From UBA11524 sp963590165 (GTDB taxonomy: Bacteria; Bacillota; Clostridia; Christensenellales; Aristaeellaceae), in the NCBI GenBank assembly GCA_963590165.1, contig CAVANO010000016.1:1-20419 (forward strand): a stretch of 20,419 nt of DNA. The letters are read 5' to 3'. Positions 6,660 to 12,955 of the stretch are shown here, piece by piece (the first letter of the stretch is position 1; each line of letters starts with the position of its first letter). A program made the translations under genes and the position numbers. The notes under the pieces were generated by a model that had not been told where the DNA came from, searched no databases, and was given only the letters and a program-made list of their open reading frames with translations.

Positions 6660-7186
6660 TGCACGTGAATGACTACTTGATGCATTATGGTGTTCTCGGC
6701 ATGAAATGGGGTGTCCGCAAAGCCGAGCGAGAAGCAGCGCGTACAGCAAAGAAAACGGCCAAAGAAGCAGCGAAGGACGCCAAAGAATACGCCCGAGCAA
6801 AAATGTATTACGGAGACGGCGCCGGAACTCGGCGCAAGCTGATTAATACGACCGTAAAGCAAAAGAGCAAGGATCCGGCATACAAGAAAGCTTTCGATGA
6901 TGCTCTCGGCAAGCAGGACATGGCCTCGCACGCAGCAAAAGCTCGGGCAGAACGTAAGCGGGCCGATACAAAGGCCGGCATCGGAAAAACCGCCCGAGGA
7001 CTAAAGAATCTTGCCGGTTTCGGCGGTGTTGGCCTGGGTGCTTTGGCCGTTTACGGCGGATATAAAACGATGAAAAACGAGAAAGTCCGAAACTTTGTCA
7101 GTAATGCCGCGTACAAAGCCAAGGCGGCCATGGGAAAAAACACGATTGACGACTGGATGAGGGGGCGAAAAGTTGTAGATGTCTGA
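6659..7186 (+). CDS. MKWGVRR-module phage protein 3 (175 residues)
   Basis: I chose ATG 6659, giving MHVNDYLMHYGVLGMKWGVR, because it overlaps the previous stop as TGATG; an ATG at 6650 is also in frame. The module is slightly divergent (HYGVLGMKWGVRK). An alanine/lysine-rich helical part follows, then a hydrophobic segment at about 118-135 (GGVGLGALAVYGGYK) and a basic tail. Its stop lies inside the next gene, an 8-base overlap, so the genes are coupled. No catalytic motif is seen. Confidence 0.78.
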   Translation: MHVNDYLMHYGVLGMKWGVRKAEREAARTAKKTAKEAAKDAKEYARAKMYYGDGAGTRRKLINTTVKQKSKDPAYKKAFDDALGKQDMASHAAKARAERKRADTKAGIGKTARGLKNLAGFGGVGLGALAVYGGYKTMKNEKVRNFVSNAAYKAKAAMGKNTIDDWMRGRKVVDV

Positions 7187-7556
7187 TTATTTAGCGCACT
7201 ATGGCGTTAAAGGCATGAAATGGGGCGTGCGCCGAACAGCCGAAGAGCTTGGCAGCAAGCTGCTCGGAAAAAAGCACGACGACTACAAGAAAGCACACAC
7301 ACGCAAAAGCGTACGATCGATGAGCACACAGGAACTGCGCGACAGGACTAATCGGTTACAGGCCGAGAACCAGTATCGTGCAGCCAAGCGGTCTAATTCC
7401 GCGTCAAACCGCGCAGTGACCAGCTTCATCAAAACGGCATCACTGATCACGGCCGGTGTCGCGGCGTACAAGGTGTACGAAAAGCATGCGAAAAATCTTA
7501 TCAGTAAAGCTTCAGATAAGATTGTGCCCAACTTCGTTATTGACAATGTGCACTAA
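7179..7556 (+). CDS. MKWGVRR-module phage protein 4 (125 residues)
   Basis: It starts MSDYLAHYGVKGMKWGVRR, continues with MSTQELRDRTNRLQAENQYR (an element also familiar from other MKWGVRR phage proteins) and has a hydrophobic segment at about 82-98 (SFIKTASLITAGVAAYK) followed by a basic end. The ATG overlaps the preceding gene by 8 bases. The -35 element of the next gene's promoter lies inside its last codons. Its compact layout, module then helix then membrane-like segment, looks like a minimal version of protein 1. Confidence 0.8.
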   Translation: MSDYLAHYGVKGMKWGVRRTAEELGSKLLGKKHDDYKKAHTRKSVRSMSTQELRDRTNRLQAENQYRAAKRSNSASNRAVTSFIKTASLITAGVAAYKVYEKHAKNLISKASDKIVPNFVIDNVH

Positions 7557-7569
7557 AAAGCGCTATACT
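7540..7569 (+). promoter_or_regulatory. Sigma-70 type promoter for the zinc-ribbon gene
   Basis: TTGACA (7540-7545, perfect -35), 18-base spacer, TATACT (7564-7569). It overlaps the end of MKWGVRR gene 4 and lies 22 bases before the zinc-ribbon start codon, giving a very short leader with GGAGGTGG as ribosome binding site. Confidence 0.75.
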
Positions 7570-7591
7570 GTTCGTATGGAGGTGGTCGTGA

Positions 7592-7909
7592 ATGCCGAAA
7601 CAGGAGATAGACCTCAAATGCCCGCAATGCGGCGCGAAATGCGAATGGAATAGCAGCACATCCACAAAGGTGTGCCAGTACTGCGGGTACAAAAAGAAAT
7701 ATTCTGGGTCTACGGCAGAGCGAGTTATTAATCTTGTAGCTGATAAGGTTAAAGAAAAACGAGAGTGGGACGATGCCGTAGAACGCAGAGATCGGGAGCA
7801 TCGAGAGGCAGAAAGCAGGAAAAACGACCGGCTCATGCTTGTGCTATTTTTCGGGCCGATGCTACTGTTGCTTTTGATGGGTGTCCTTGAAAAAGCGGGG
7901 CTTCTATAA
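7592..7909 (+). CDS. Zinc-ribbon protein with C-terminal membrane anchor (candidate phage moron)
   Basis: The 105-residue protein has CPQC (10-13) and CQYC (28-31), a standard zinc-ribbon pattern, then a charged helix (about 45-78, many Arg, Glu and Asp) and one transmembrane segment at the C-terminus (about 81-99, LVLFFGPMLLLLLMG). It should be a small tail-anchored cytoplasmic protein. It has its own near-consensus promoter (7540-7569), a strong GGAGGTGG site and its own terminator (7924-7954). This promoter-gene-terminator layout, independent of the flanking structural genes, is that of a phage moron expressed in the lysogen. Roles in superinfection exclusion or host change are possible, but nothing in the sequence proves them. 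Confidence 0.8.
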   Translation: MPKQEIDLKCPQCGAKCEWNSSTSTKVCQYCGYKKKYSGSTAERVINLVADKVKEKREWDDAVERRDREHREAESRKNDRLMLVLFFGPMLLLLLMGVLEKAGLL

Positions 7910-7923
7910 ACGGTTAAAGATGG

Positions 7924-7954
7924 AGAACGACTAATGGATAGTCGTTCTTTTTTT
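7924..7954 (+). terminator. Rho-independent terminator after the zinc-ribbon gene
   Basis: A perfect 10-bp stem AGAACGACTA/TAGTCGTTCT with loop ATGGA is followed directly by seven T (7948-7954). It is 15 bases after the zinc-ribbon stop and before the terminase gene. Confidence 0.92.
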
Positions 7955-7989
7955 GTGTGTGTTTGCGCATACAGGAAAAGAGGGGTTCA

Positions 7990-8478
7990 ATGCTGTCGAA
8001 CACTGCGGTGCCGAAGTATTACAAGGCTTTTCGGGACGCCGTGATTGACGGCAGGATCCCGGTATGTCAGACGATTGCGCTGGAGATGAATCGGATCGAC
8101 GATCTGATTGCGAACCCCGGCGTATATTACGACGACGAGGCGGTCGAGCGGTTCATCCTATATTGCGAGGAGGAGCTGACCCTGACCGACGGCAGCGATC
8201 TGAAGCTGCTGGATACGTTCAAGCTCTGGGCGGAGCAGATATTCGGCTGGTATTACTACGTCGACCGAAGCGTATACACGCCCGGTCCGAACGGAACAGC
8301 CGGCCGATATGTGAACCACCGGATCAAGAAGCGGCTTGTCAACAAGCAATATCTGATCGTCAGCAGAGGCGCCGCGAAGAGCATGTACGCCAGCTGCCTG
8401 CAGGCCTATTTTCTGAACGCGGACACGTCGACGACCCATCAGATTATCGCTCCATGGCTCTGGCCACCGCCGCCGTGA
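7990..8478 (+). pseudogene. terL: N-terminal part of phage large terminase, cut at about 8450
   Basis: From ATG 7990 (after AAGAGGGG) the product has the N-terminal helical region of a terminase large subunit and a Walker A-type motif SRGAAKS at residues 125-131, in YLIVSRGAAKSMYASCLQAY. The family's next segment, usually STTHQI plus a proline and a long helix, begins as STTHQIIAP and then breaks. The last 9 codons are antisense of the VapE gene, ending in prolines before TGA. The rest of the ATPase and the whole nuclease domain are missing, so it cannot package DNA. Large terminase is the confident call. It follows a terminator, so its own promoter is unclear. Confidence 0.85.
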
Positions 8479-10024
8479 ACGCCTTCCGGCACACTGCGCG
8501 CGTATACGGTGTGTCTTCTGCTCCCAAATAATCGATGAACAGTGTGTCCAGCCGCGGCACATTATCCCAGTTCAAGCCTTCCAGGAAGTCCCGCACTTCG
8601 TTGAAACCGTGCGCCTTCATGTGCACTTTCCATGCCGAATCGATGTTCTTGCGTCCGGTCACCGCGTACTTCTTTTCGAGGTACCAGTACAGGCCATCCG
8701 AATCAGTGTCTGACCACAGCCGGCGCTGCCCTTCCTCGGCTTGCCACGGCAGCTTTCCCAGCACCTCATTGCGCTCGGCGAACTCATTCATGCCCAGTTT
8801 TCCCTTGAGCAGCGGGTCGTTTTCGAGGATGATGAGGACGTTGTCGATGGTGCCGCGGATGTTCCCTGACGATGGGTCGCGCGTCAGCTTCCGCAGCCAC
8901 GACGCGTCATCCGCTTCCAGCTTGGGCGATTCAACCGTGATGCCTTTGAAATCTGCATCGGCGCTGTCGATGCGCTCCTGCATCACGCCGACCGCCACTT
9001 CGTCGATGCTGTTGGCGAACTCGCACATCTTGACGTAGGACGGCAGCCGGTTGGTCGGTGTCGCGGGGTCAGCGGCATCGTCCTCGGCACCGAACTTGTG
9101 GAGCCGGACAAGGTCGAAGCTGTTCACCAGCCTGCCGGAGCAGGGGTCGGTGGCATGGTGGCTGTAGAGGAACTTGCCGTTTTCGTACACCACCGCACCA
9201 CCTGTGGTGGAGCCGCCGAGGAACGTGTACCGCTCGTCGCTGACATGCTCGTTAATCCCCGGCAGCAGCTCGTCCATGGCGCGGTAGATGTCGTATGCGC
9301 GGCAGAAAGCGCCGACCGTGCCCGGCTTGGTGGTCGGGTCGCCTTGACGGACTGCCTGCCGGTGCCGCATCGCGTCGTACTGCTCCCTGCCGGTGCACTG
9401 CGGCCAGCTGCCGATGTCGCGCCAGTCGGTGTACGTCCCCAGCAGCGCATCGACCGAGGCAAACGGCGCGTCGGCGGTGCGGTACACGTAGTCGCTGTCG
9501 GCGCAGCAGCTCGGCCAGTACATGAGGCGCGACGGCTCGAAGGTGGTGGGGTCGGCCATCGTGATGCCGATGCGCTCTGCCACCCTGCGGGCACACGGCT
9601 CGTACTCGTCAGGGGTCATCGTACGGTCGGTGGGAATCAGAATGCGCAGCCGCGGCGCGCCGGGCATGTGTTTCCGTGTCGAGTAGACGCAGAAACCGCA
9701 GCCCAGCTCGCCGACCTTGCCCAGGACGTTGTCTGTTGCCCAGCCTGGCACGTTGTCGAAATCGAGGGTGATGATGTCCCTGCCGGTGACCGCGTCAGCC
9801 TTGCGGCGTGTGCCGGACAGCGTACCGCCGACGAAGCCGCCGACGTCTTTCAGCTCGTCTTGCTGCCCCTTCGGCAGCTTGAAGTACTGCTCCAGCGTTT
9901 CCGTGCCGCGCGCTGGCGTCTTGAGCCGCTCGTAGAGCTCCGACACCGTCAGCGTCTGCCGCCGCCACGCCGTGTCCTTACGGTTCCTGCCCACCGTGAT
10001 CGCAATCTGCCGGTCGTGAATCAT
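8444..10024 (-). CDS. Virulence-associated E-type primase/helicase, C-terminal ATPase missing
   Basis: About 525 authentic residues from ATG 10024 (after GGGAGGG). The N-terminal part looks like an archaeo-eukaryotic primase/PrimPol domain: ITLDFD at 85-90, VYSTRKH at 113-119, APRLRILIPTD near 123-133 and SRLMYWPS at 165-172. The second half leads into the VapE/D5-type helicase (NVPRLDTLFIDYLGAEDTPY, then AVARAME), where the frame breaks before the Walker A motif. Phage VapE proteins are usually about 750-800 residues and act as replicative primase-helicases. The missing ATPase should make it inactive as a helicase. The start overlaps a short upstream frame as ATGA. GC is visibly higher than in the regulator module to the right. 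Confidence 0.85.
   Translation of the reverse strand: MIHDRQIAITVGRNRKDTAWRRQTLTVSELYERLKTPARGTETLEQYFKLPKGQQDELKDVGGFVGGTLSGTRRKADAVTGRDIITLDFDNVPGWATDNVLGKVGELGCGFCVYSTRKHMPGAPRLRILIPTDRTMTPDEYEPCARRVAERIGITMADPTTFEPSRLMYWPSCCADSDYVYRTADAPFASVDALLGTYTDWRDIGSWPQCTGREQYDAMRHRQAVRQGDPTTKPGTVGAFCRAYDIYRAMDELLPGINEHVSDERYTFLGGSTTGGAVVYENGKFLYSHHATDPCSGRLVNSFDLVRLHKFGAEDDAADPATPTNRLPSYVKMCEFANSIDEVAVGVMQERIDSADADFKGITVESPKLEADDASWLRKLTRDPSSGNIRGTIDNVLIILENDPLLKGKLGMNEFAERNEVLGKLPWQAEEGQRRLWSDTDSDGLYWYLEKKYAVTGRKNIDSAWKVHMKAHGFNEVRDFLEGLNWDNVPRLDTLFIDYLGAEDTPYTRAVCRKAFTAAVARAMER
8446..8455. other. Junction between block B and block A (right)
   Basis: Plus-strand terminase coding ends within QIIAP and minus-strand VapE coding ends within AVARAME at the same place. 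In VapE relatives this is followed by a proline-glycine and then the ATPase Walker A region, all absent. Both genes run on for a few codons into the other's antisense strand before meeting a stop, the signature of a breakpoint. Confidence 0.8.
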
Positions 10025-10215
10025 TGCTTTCCCTCCCATGCCTTTTTGTAGTGCCGAAGCGCGTCACGCTCGAATATACCCTGTCGAACAACTTGAAGTT
10101 GCGAAACTGGTTGTCTCGTGAAAGTGTGTTTCAAACCAGTACCTCCGAAAAAGAACGGAGCCAAATCACACGTTTCCGTTTGATTTGACCCCGATTGGTC
10201 CTTCACCGAGCACAA
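10021..10215 (-). pseudogene. Possible 3' remnant of the gene upstream of VapE
   Basis: An open frame ends GIFERDALRHYKKAWEGKQ and stops with TGA overlapping the VapE start codon as ATGA (10021-10024), as genuine coupled phage genes do. The part nearer 10215 (CSVKDQSGSNQTETC and so on) does not look like protein coding, and no good start or ribosome site exists. Probably only the last 20-30 codons are real and a further junction to the regulator module lies between about 10,090 and 10,215. Confidence 0.35.
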
Positions 10216-10225
10216 TTACTCGGTG
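10204..10225. repeat. Short inverted repeat around the stop of the 50-residue gene
   Basis: CACCGAG (10204-10210) and CTCGGTG (10219-10225) can form a 7-bp stem; the TAA of the 50-residue gene is in the 8-base loop. No T-run follows, so it is not a standard terminator. Confidence 0.4.
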
Positions 10226-10368
10226 GTCATATTCTTTTTTCGGACTTTGAGCACCTTTAAGACCTCATTCGGCACTTTTCTAAGCTCAATCATCTCACCT
10301 CTGTATACACACCTCAAAATCTGTGGACAGATTGGAAGGTAGTGTTGAATAAACTGTTCTTCAGTCAT
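10216..10368 (-). CDS. 50-residue protein downstream of the XRE regulator
   Basis: ATG 10368 follows AGGAGG with good spacing and gives MTEEQFIQHYLPICPQILRC, then VYRGEMIELRKVPNEVLKVLKVRKKNMTTE: an acidic N-terminus, a central amphipathic helix and a basic tail. It starts 26 bases after the regulator stops, so the two are probably co-transcribed. I do not recognise it. It may be a small partner or modulator of the regulator, which is inference from position alone. Confidence 0.55.
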   Translation of the reverse strand: MTEEQFIQHYLPICPQILRCVYRGEMIELRKVPNEVLKVLKVRKKNMTTE

Positions 10369-10394
10369 TAGGCTTATCCTCCTAAAAATGATCG

Positions 10395-11279
10395 TTAGAT
10401 GGTTGCCATGAAACTGTCGATGAATCCCTTCACCGTGTCGCTGAGTTCGATTTTCTCCTCTCGTGCACCGATCGCCCAATACAGTTCTCGCATGCAGTCT
10501 ATGAGACCAAGCCATGCATTTGCGTATGAATTGCAGACTTCATGGACAAATGATGGGATTTCAGCTTCCATGATTACTTGATCTTCCTCGCCAGACTTCA
10601 GCGATTTCCTGTATTTTTCATAGCCTTCTTTGTCGAGCAGCATCAGCTCAAAGAAATCAACTGGTTCAGCAATTGATTCTACGCGATAACTGGCAATATA
10701 CAGTTCCTTCGCGCTATCGACAGCAGGCATCGAAACATGATAAACCGAATTCGTTGCGCTCGCCGCTACTCCGCCGTAGATGCAAGACAATACCTTGTTG
10801 TCATTGTAGTGAGACGTGGAGTAATCAATCGCAAATGGATTCAATGAAAATTCCTCGTCTGTTACCTCCTCTGGCTGTCCAAAATCAGCTCCCTTGATCT
10901 TCAAAACCGGAAATTGCAAATTTGCCTTATCCTGTAGCATGTTCCGGATTTCTTCACGATCAATGGCCTTCCATTGAAGCGCACCATCGTTCGTCTGTTC
11001 TCTTAAAGAGCCAATAAACTTTTGCAGGTACACAACCGATTCGTCGACTTCTTCAATTTGTTTACTGACAAGTCTGTCTATGGTGGTACCGAAAATCCGC
11101 GCCGCTTTAAACACAAATTCAGCACTCAGCGCTGACTCGTTCTCTTTCTTCGACAGGCGAGAAAGATATCCAGCAGACACTCCAAGCCGTTTTTCCACAT
11201 CACCGATCTTGAACTTGTACAGTTTCGTCAGTGTCAAAATGTTGTCAATGACGATCTGTCGGTTGAACTCGTTACTCAT
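10395..11279 (-). CDS. XRE-family HTH protein with large unknown C-terminal domain
   Basis: The 294-residue protein begins with a Cro/C1-type helix-turn-helix: TKLYKFKIGDVEKRLGVSAG, then YLSRLSKKE, then a helix up to RIFGTTIDRLVSKQ (residues about 12-75). The remaining 220 residues show no motif I know; they include FFELMLLDKEGYEKYRKSLK and an acidic C-terminus. AGGAGGTG precedes the ATG, and a near-consensus promoter lies 30-60 bases upstream. Base composition is clearly more AT-rich than the VapE gene next to it, suggesting separate acquisition. It could be a phage repressor, or the sensor/regulator of a defence or toxin-antitoxin unit with the 50-residue gene downstream. The length of the C-terminal domain argues for ligand sensing or an effector role. 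Confidence 0.75.
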   Translation of the reverse strand: MSNEFNRQIVIDNILTLTKLYKFKIGDVEKRLGVSAGYLSRLSKKENESALSAEFVFKAARIFGTTIDRLVSKQIEEVDESVVYLQKFIGSLREQTNDGALQWKAIDREEIRNMLQDKANLQFPVLKIKGADFGQPEEVTDEEFSLNPFAIDYSTSHYNDNKVLSCIYGGVAASATNSVYHVSMPAVDSAKELYIASYRVESIAEPVDFFELMLLDKEGYEKYRKSLKSGEEDQVIMEAEIPSFVHEVCNSYANAWLGLIDCMRELYWAIGAREEKIELSDTVKGFIDSFMATI

Positions 11280-11314
11280 TTTAAAACGTCACCTCCTTCA
11301 ATGAGTATGGCAAT

Positions 11315-11343
11315 ATTATAGCATCAATCAGCGTACTAGTCAA
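11315..11343 (-). promoter_or_regulatory. Sigma-70 promoter of the XRE regulator
   Basis: On the minus strand TTGACT (11338-11343), a 17-base spacer and TATAAT (11315-11320, perfect -10). It lies about 35 bases before the XRE start codon, leaving a short leader with AGGAGGTG. Confidence 0.85.
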
Positions 11344-11398
11344 TGTCCGATCTGGTAAATTTGAAATTTGCTTCTATGTGATCTTGATTTGCAGTGGC

Positions 11399-11442
11399 AA
11401 TTTGAAAGAGTTGAAGAAATTAATCTTCTTCATTTTCAATTT
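11399..11442. repeat. Imperfect 19-bp inverted repeat
   Basis: AATTTGAAAGAGTTGAAGA (11399-11417) and TCTTCTTCATTTTCAATTT (11424-11442) are complementary at 14 of 19 positions around AATTAA. It lies upstream of the XRE promoter in AT-rich DNA. It could be an operator or a decayed terminator. Confidence 0.4.
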
Positions 11443-11844
11443 ATGTTTTGAAACTTATGTTAAGCTATTGTGTTGCCAGCTTTCCTTGCGTGCTTTCCTT
11501 TCCAAACAGCGCTCTCTTTTGTCAGTTTACCCCCAACATCATCCGAAACACTGCACTATACGATCGCCGGTGCGATTGTCAAACTGTCCAGCGATTCTGC
11601 CCATGCAGCTCCGAACCGCCTCGCCGGAAGGCTTCACGCGGTGGCTGCAGGCGCGCGCCATCGACCTTCCTGCGTTGGCAGCTGGCGCAGACGCTATTGC
11701 TCCACATCTTTGAGCAAACTTACGGATTAGGATGACGACCGCGCTAACTTGCGCAGGCTGGTTGATTCCTGCAAGGAACGCGCCGATCGGCAGGATGCAA
11801 CAGGGACACTTCTGTATTTTCACATAATAGCATTCCCAAAATGC
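11443..11844. other. Gene-free stretch with a GC-rich patch
   Basis: No frame here has a convincing start, ribosome site or recognisable product on either strand. From about 11,540 to 11,805 the DNA turns GC-rich and holds short open frames on both strands (for example RTASPEGFTRWLQARAIDLP in one plus frame, and NLRRLVDSCKERADRQDATG just after a TAG in another). These may be remnants of a broken gene; I could not match them to a family. Confidence 0.4.
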
Positions 11845-11873
11845 TTGATTTTCACCGCCAAGTCGTGTACAAT
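11845..11873 (+). promoter_or_regulatory. Sigma-70 promoter of the abiEi gene
   Basis: TTGATT (11845-11850), 17-base spacer, TACAAT (11868-11873), ending 19 bases before the AbiEi start codon. Spacing is optimal and no other promoter candidate is near. Confidence 0.75.
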
Positions 11874-11892
11874 AAGACTGTTAGGTGAAAAT
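11848..11892. promoter_or_regulatory. Candidate AbiEi operator: 9-bp perfect inverted repeat
   Basis: ATTTTCACC (11848-11856) and GGTGAAAAT (11884-11892) are exact inverted copies, 27 bases apart, flanking the -10 element and reaching the start codon. AbiEi proteins studied elsewhere repress their own promoter by binding inverted repeats, so this is a natural operator candidate. Binding here is inferred. Confidence 0.6.
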
Positions 11893-12474
11893 ATGATAAA
11901 AACAACTGCTATGCTTTTAGAAGAACTCAAAAACTACGGTTCGCCGAAATCGAAGCTGTCGCGGATGGCGGAACATGGCGAGTGCTTTCCGATCACAAAG
12001 GGACTTTATGAAACCGACCCCCATACACCCGCGTACCTGCTTGCAGGGAGCATCTATGGTCCGTCATACATTTCATTCGAGTATGCTCTTGCACACTATG
12101 GGCTGATTCCCGAAGCCGTGTACACCGTTACGTGTGCAACCTTTGACAAGAAAAAGAAGAAAAGATATGACACCCCATTTGGAACATTCACCTATCGGGA
12201 TGTGCCGTCCGGAGCGTTTCCGCTTGGTATACGTCTCATACAGGAAGGTGCATATTATTACCGAATTGCCGAACAAGAAAAGGCACTGTGCGACCAGCTT
12301 TATACCATGTCACCCGTGCCGAATACAAAGGAACTTCTTCGGCTGTTGATGGAGGATCTGCGAATCGAGATGACAGGTTTACAAAAGTTGAATGTCGGAA
12401 AAATAAATGAATACAGCGAAGCATATCACACGACAAACTTGAAGAGGCTCTGCTCGCTGTTAAGGAGACTTTGA
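11893..12474 (+). CDS. abiEi: AbiEi-family type IV antitoxin / transcriptional repressor
   Basis: The 193-residue protein fits AbiEi antitoxins: a short N-terminal winged-helix region (MLLEELKNYGSPKSKLSRMA, then GECFPITKGLYETDP), the typical PAYLLAGSIYGPSYISFEYA segment at about 40-60, ALAHYGLIPEAVYTVTCATF, and YYRIAEQEKALCDQLY before the C-terminal helices. Known AbiEi proteins neutralise the nucleotidyltransferase toxin AbiEii without binding it and autorepress the operon. I chose ATG 11893 with AGGTG just upstream; the longer open frame before it is unrelated sequence. The toxin gene starts one base after its stop but is broken, so this is an orphan antitoxin, probably retained as a DNA-binding protein or as protection against related toxins (inference). 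Confidence 0.88.
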   Translation: MIKTTAMLLEELKNYGSPKSKLSRMAEHGECFPITKGLYETDPHTPAYLLAGSIYGPSYISFEYALAHYGLIPEAVYTVTCATFDKKKKKRYDTPFGTFTYRDVPSGAFPLGIRLIQEGAYYYRIAEQEKALCDQLYTMSPVPNTKELLRLLMEDLRIEMTGLQKLNVGKINEYSEAYHTTNLKRLCSLLRRL

Positions 12475-12475
12475 G

Positions 12476-12815
12476 ATGAGCACAGCGATAGAACAGATGC
12501 TGAAGAACTACTAAGTCAGCAACGTCTATGACCAAAAAAACGCCATGAAGGAGATCATGCAAGATCTGCCTATCGAGAAATACAACTGTCAACATCAAGC
12601 ATCTTCAGGCGCGGCTGATTGACTCCGGCTATATCGCCGCCGATGCATCCTGTACGCTGCCGGAAATCCAGAAGATGCTGAAAGAACGATTCGACACAAT
12701 TGACTACGCGCAGGCAAAGCAAGATGTGCTGCCATTTATCCACGATGCATCTGCACTGGATGTCCGGTGCGCGGATTTCTTCAAGCAGATTACCGAAGGA
12801 TTGAGAGCGGAATGA
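12476..12815 (+). pseudogene. abiEii: Broken AbiEii toxin gene (nucleotidyltransferase)
   Basis: The start MSTAIEQMLKNY is followed by TAA (12512-12514) where relatives continue, then the same frame goes on VSNVYDQKNAMKEIMQ, the standard AbiEii N-terminus. The central nucleotidyltransferase core (the GGT and D-x-D region) is missing. From 12588 another frame gives the usual C-terminus, NIKHLQARLIDSGYIAADAS through YAQAKQDVLPFIHDASALDV to ITEGLRAE and TGA. So there are three lesions: a nonsense codon at position 13, an internal deletion of roughly 170-200 codons, and a frame change. No toxin can be made. Confidence 0.85.
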
Positions 12816-12891
12816 AGTTTGCTTTGCAAAAAACATTTAAAAGATTTTAGTGCATGAACGAAACTTGGTGTCGAATACGATTTCATTCATC

Positions 12892-12920
12892 TTTACGCAT
12901 CAGAAAATCTGTATTATAAT
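12892..12920 (+). promoter_or_regulatory. Promoter of the two-component operon
   Basis: TTTACG (12892-12897, weak -35), 17-base spacer, TATAAT (12915-12920). It lies 35 bases before the response regulator start, which has GGAGGA at the right distance. Confidence 0.7.
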
Positions 12921-12955
12921 AGAAGCAAGTTATCCGCCGAAATGGAGGAGCATCA

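Noticed and set aside
9098..10051. Plus-strand frame of 317 codons
   Set aside because: Lies wholly antisense to VapE, whose motifs are convincing.
10204..10225. Inverted repeat read as a terminator of the XRE/50-residue operon
   Set aside because: Only 7 bp and no T-run on either strand, so I list it as a repeat only.
11470..11730. Plus-strand 86-codon frame as a small secreted protein
   Set aside because: No ribosome site, biased composition, and a competing frame of equal quality on the other strand.
12476..12815. Functional AbiEii toxin by read-through or restart
   Set aside because: The catalytic core is deleted and the two remaining parts are in different frames, so no read-through could restore it.
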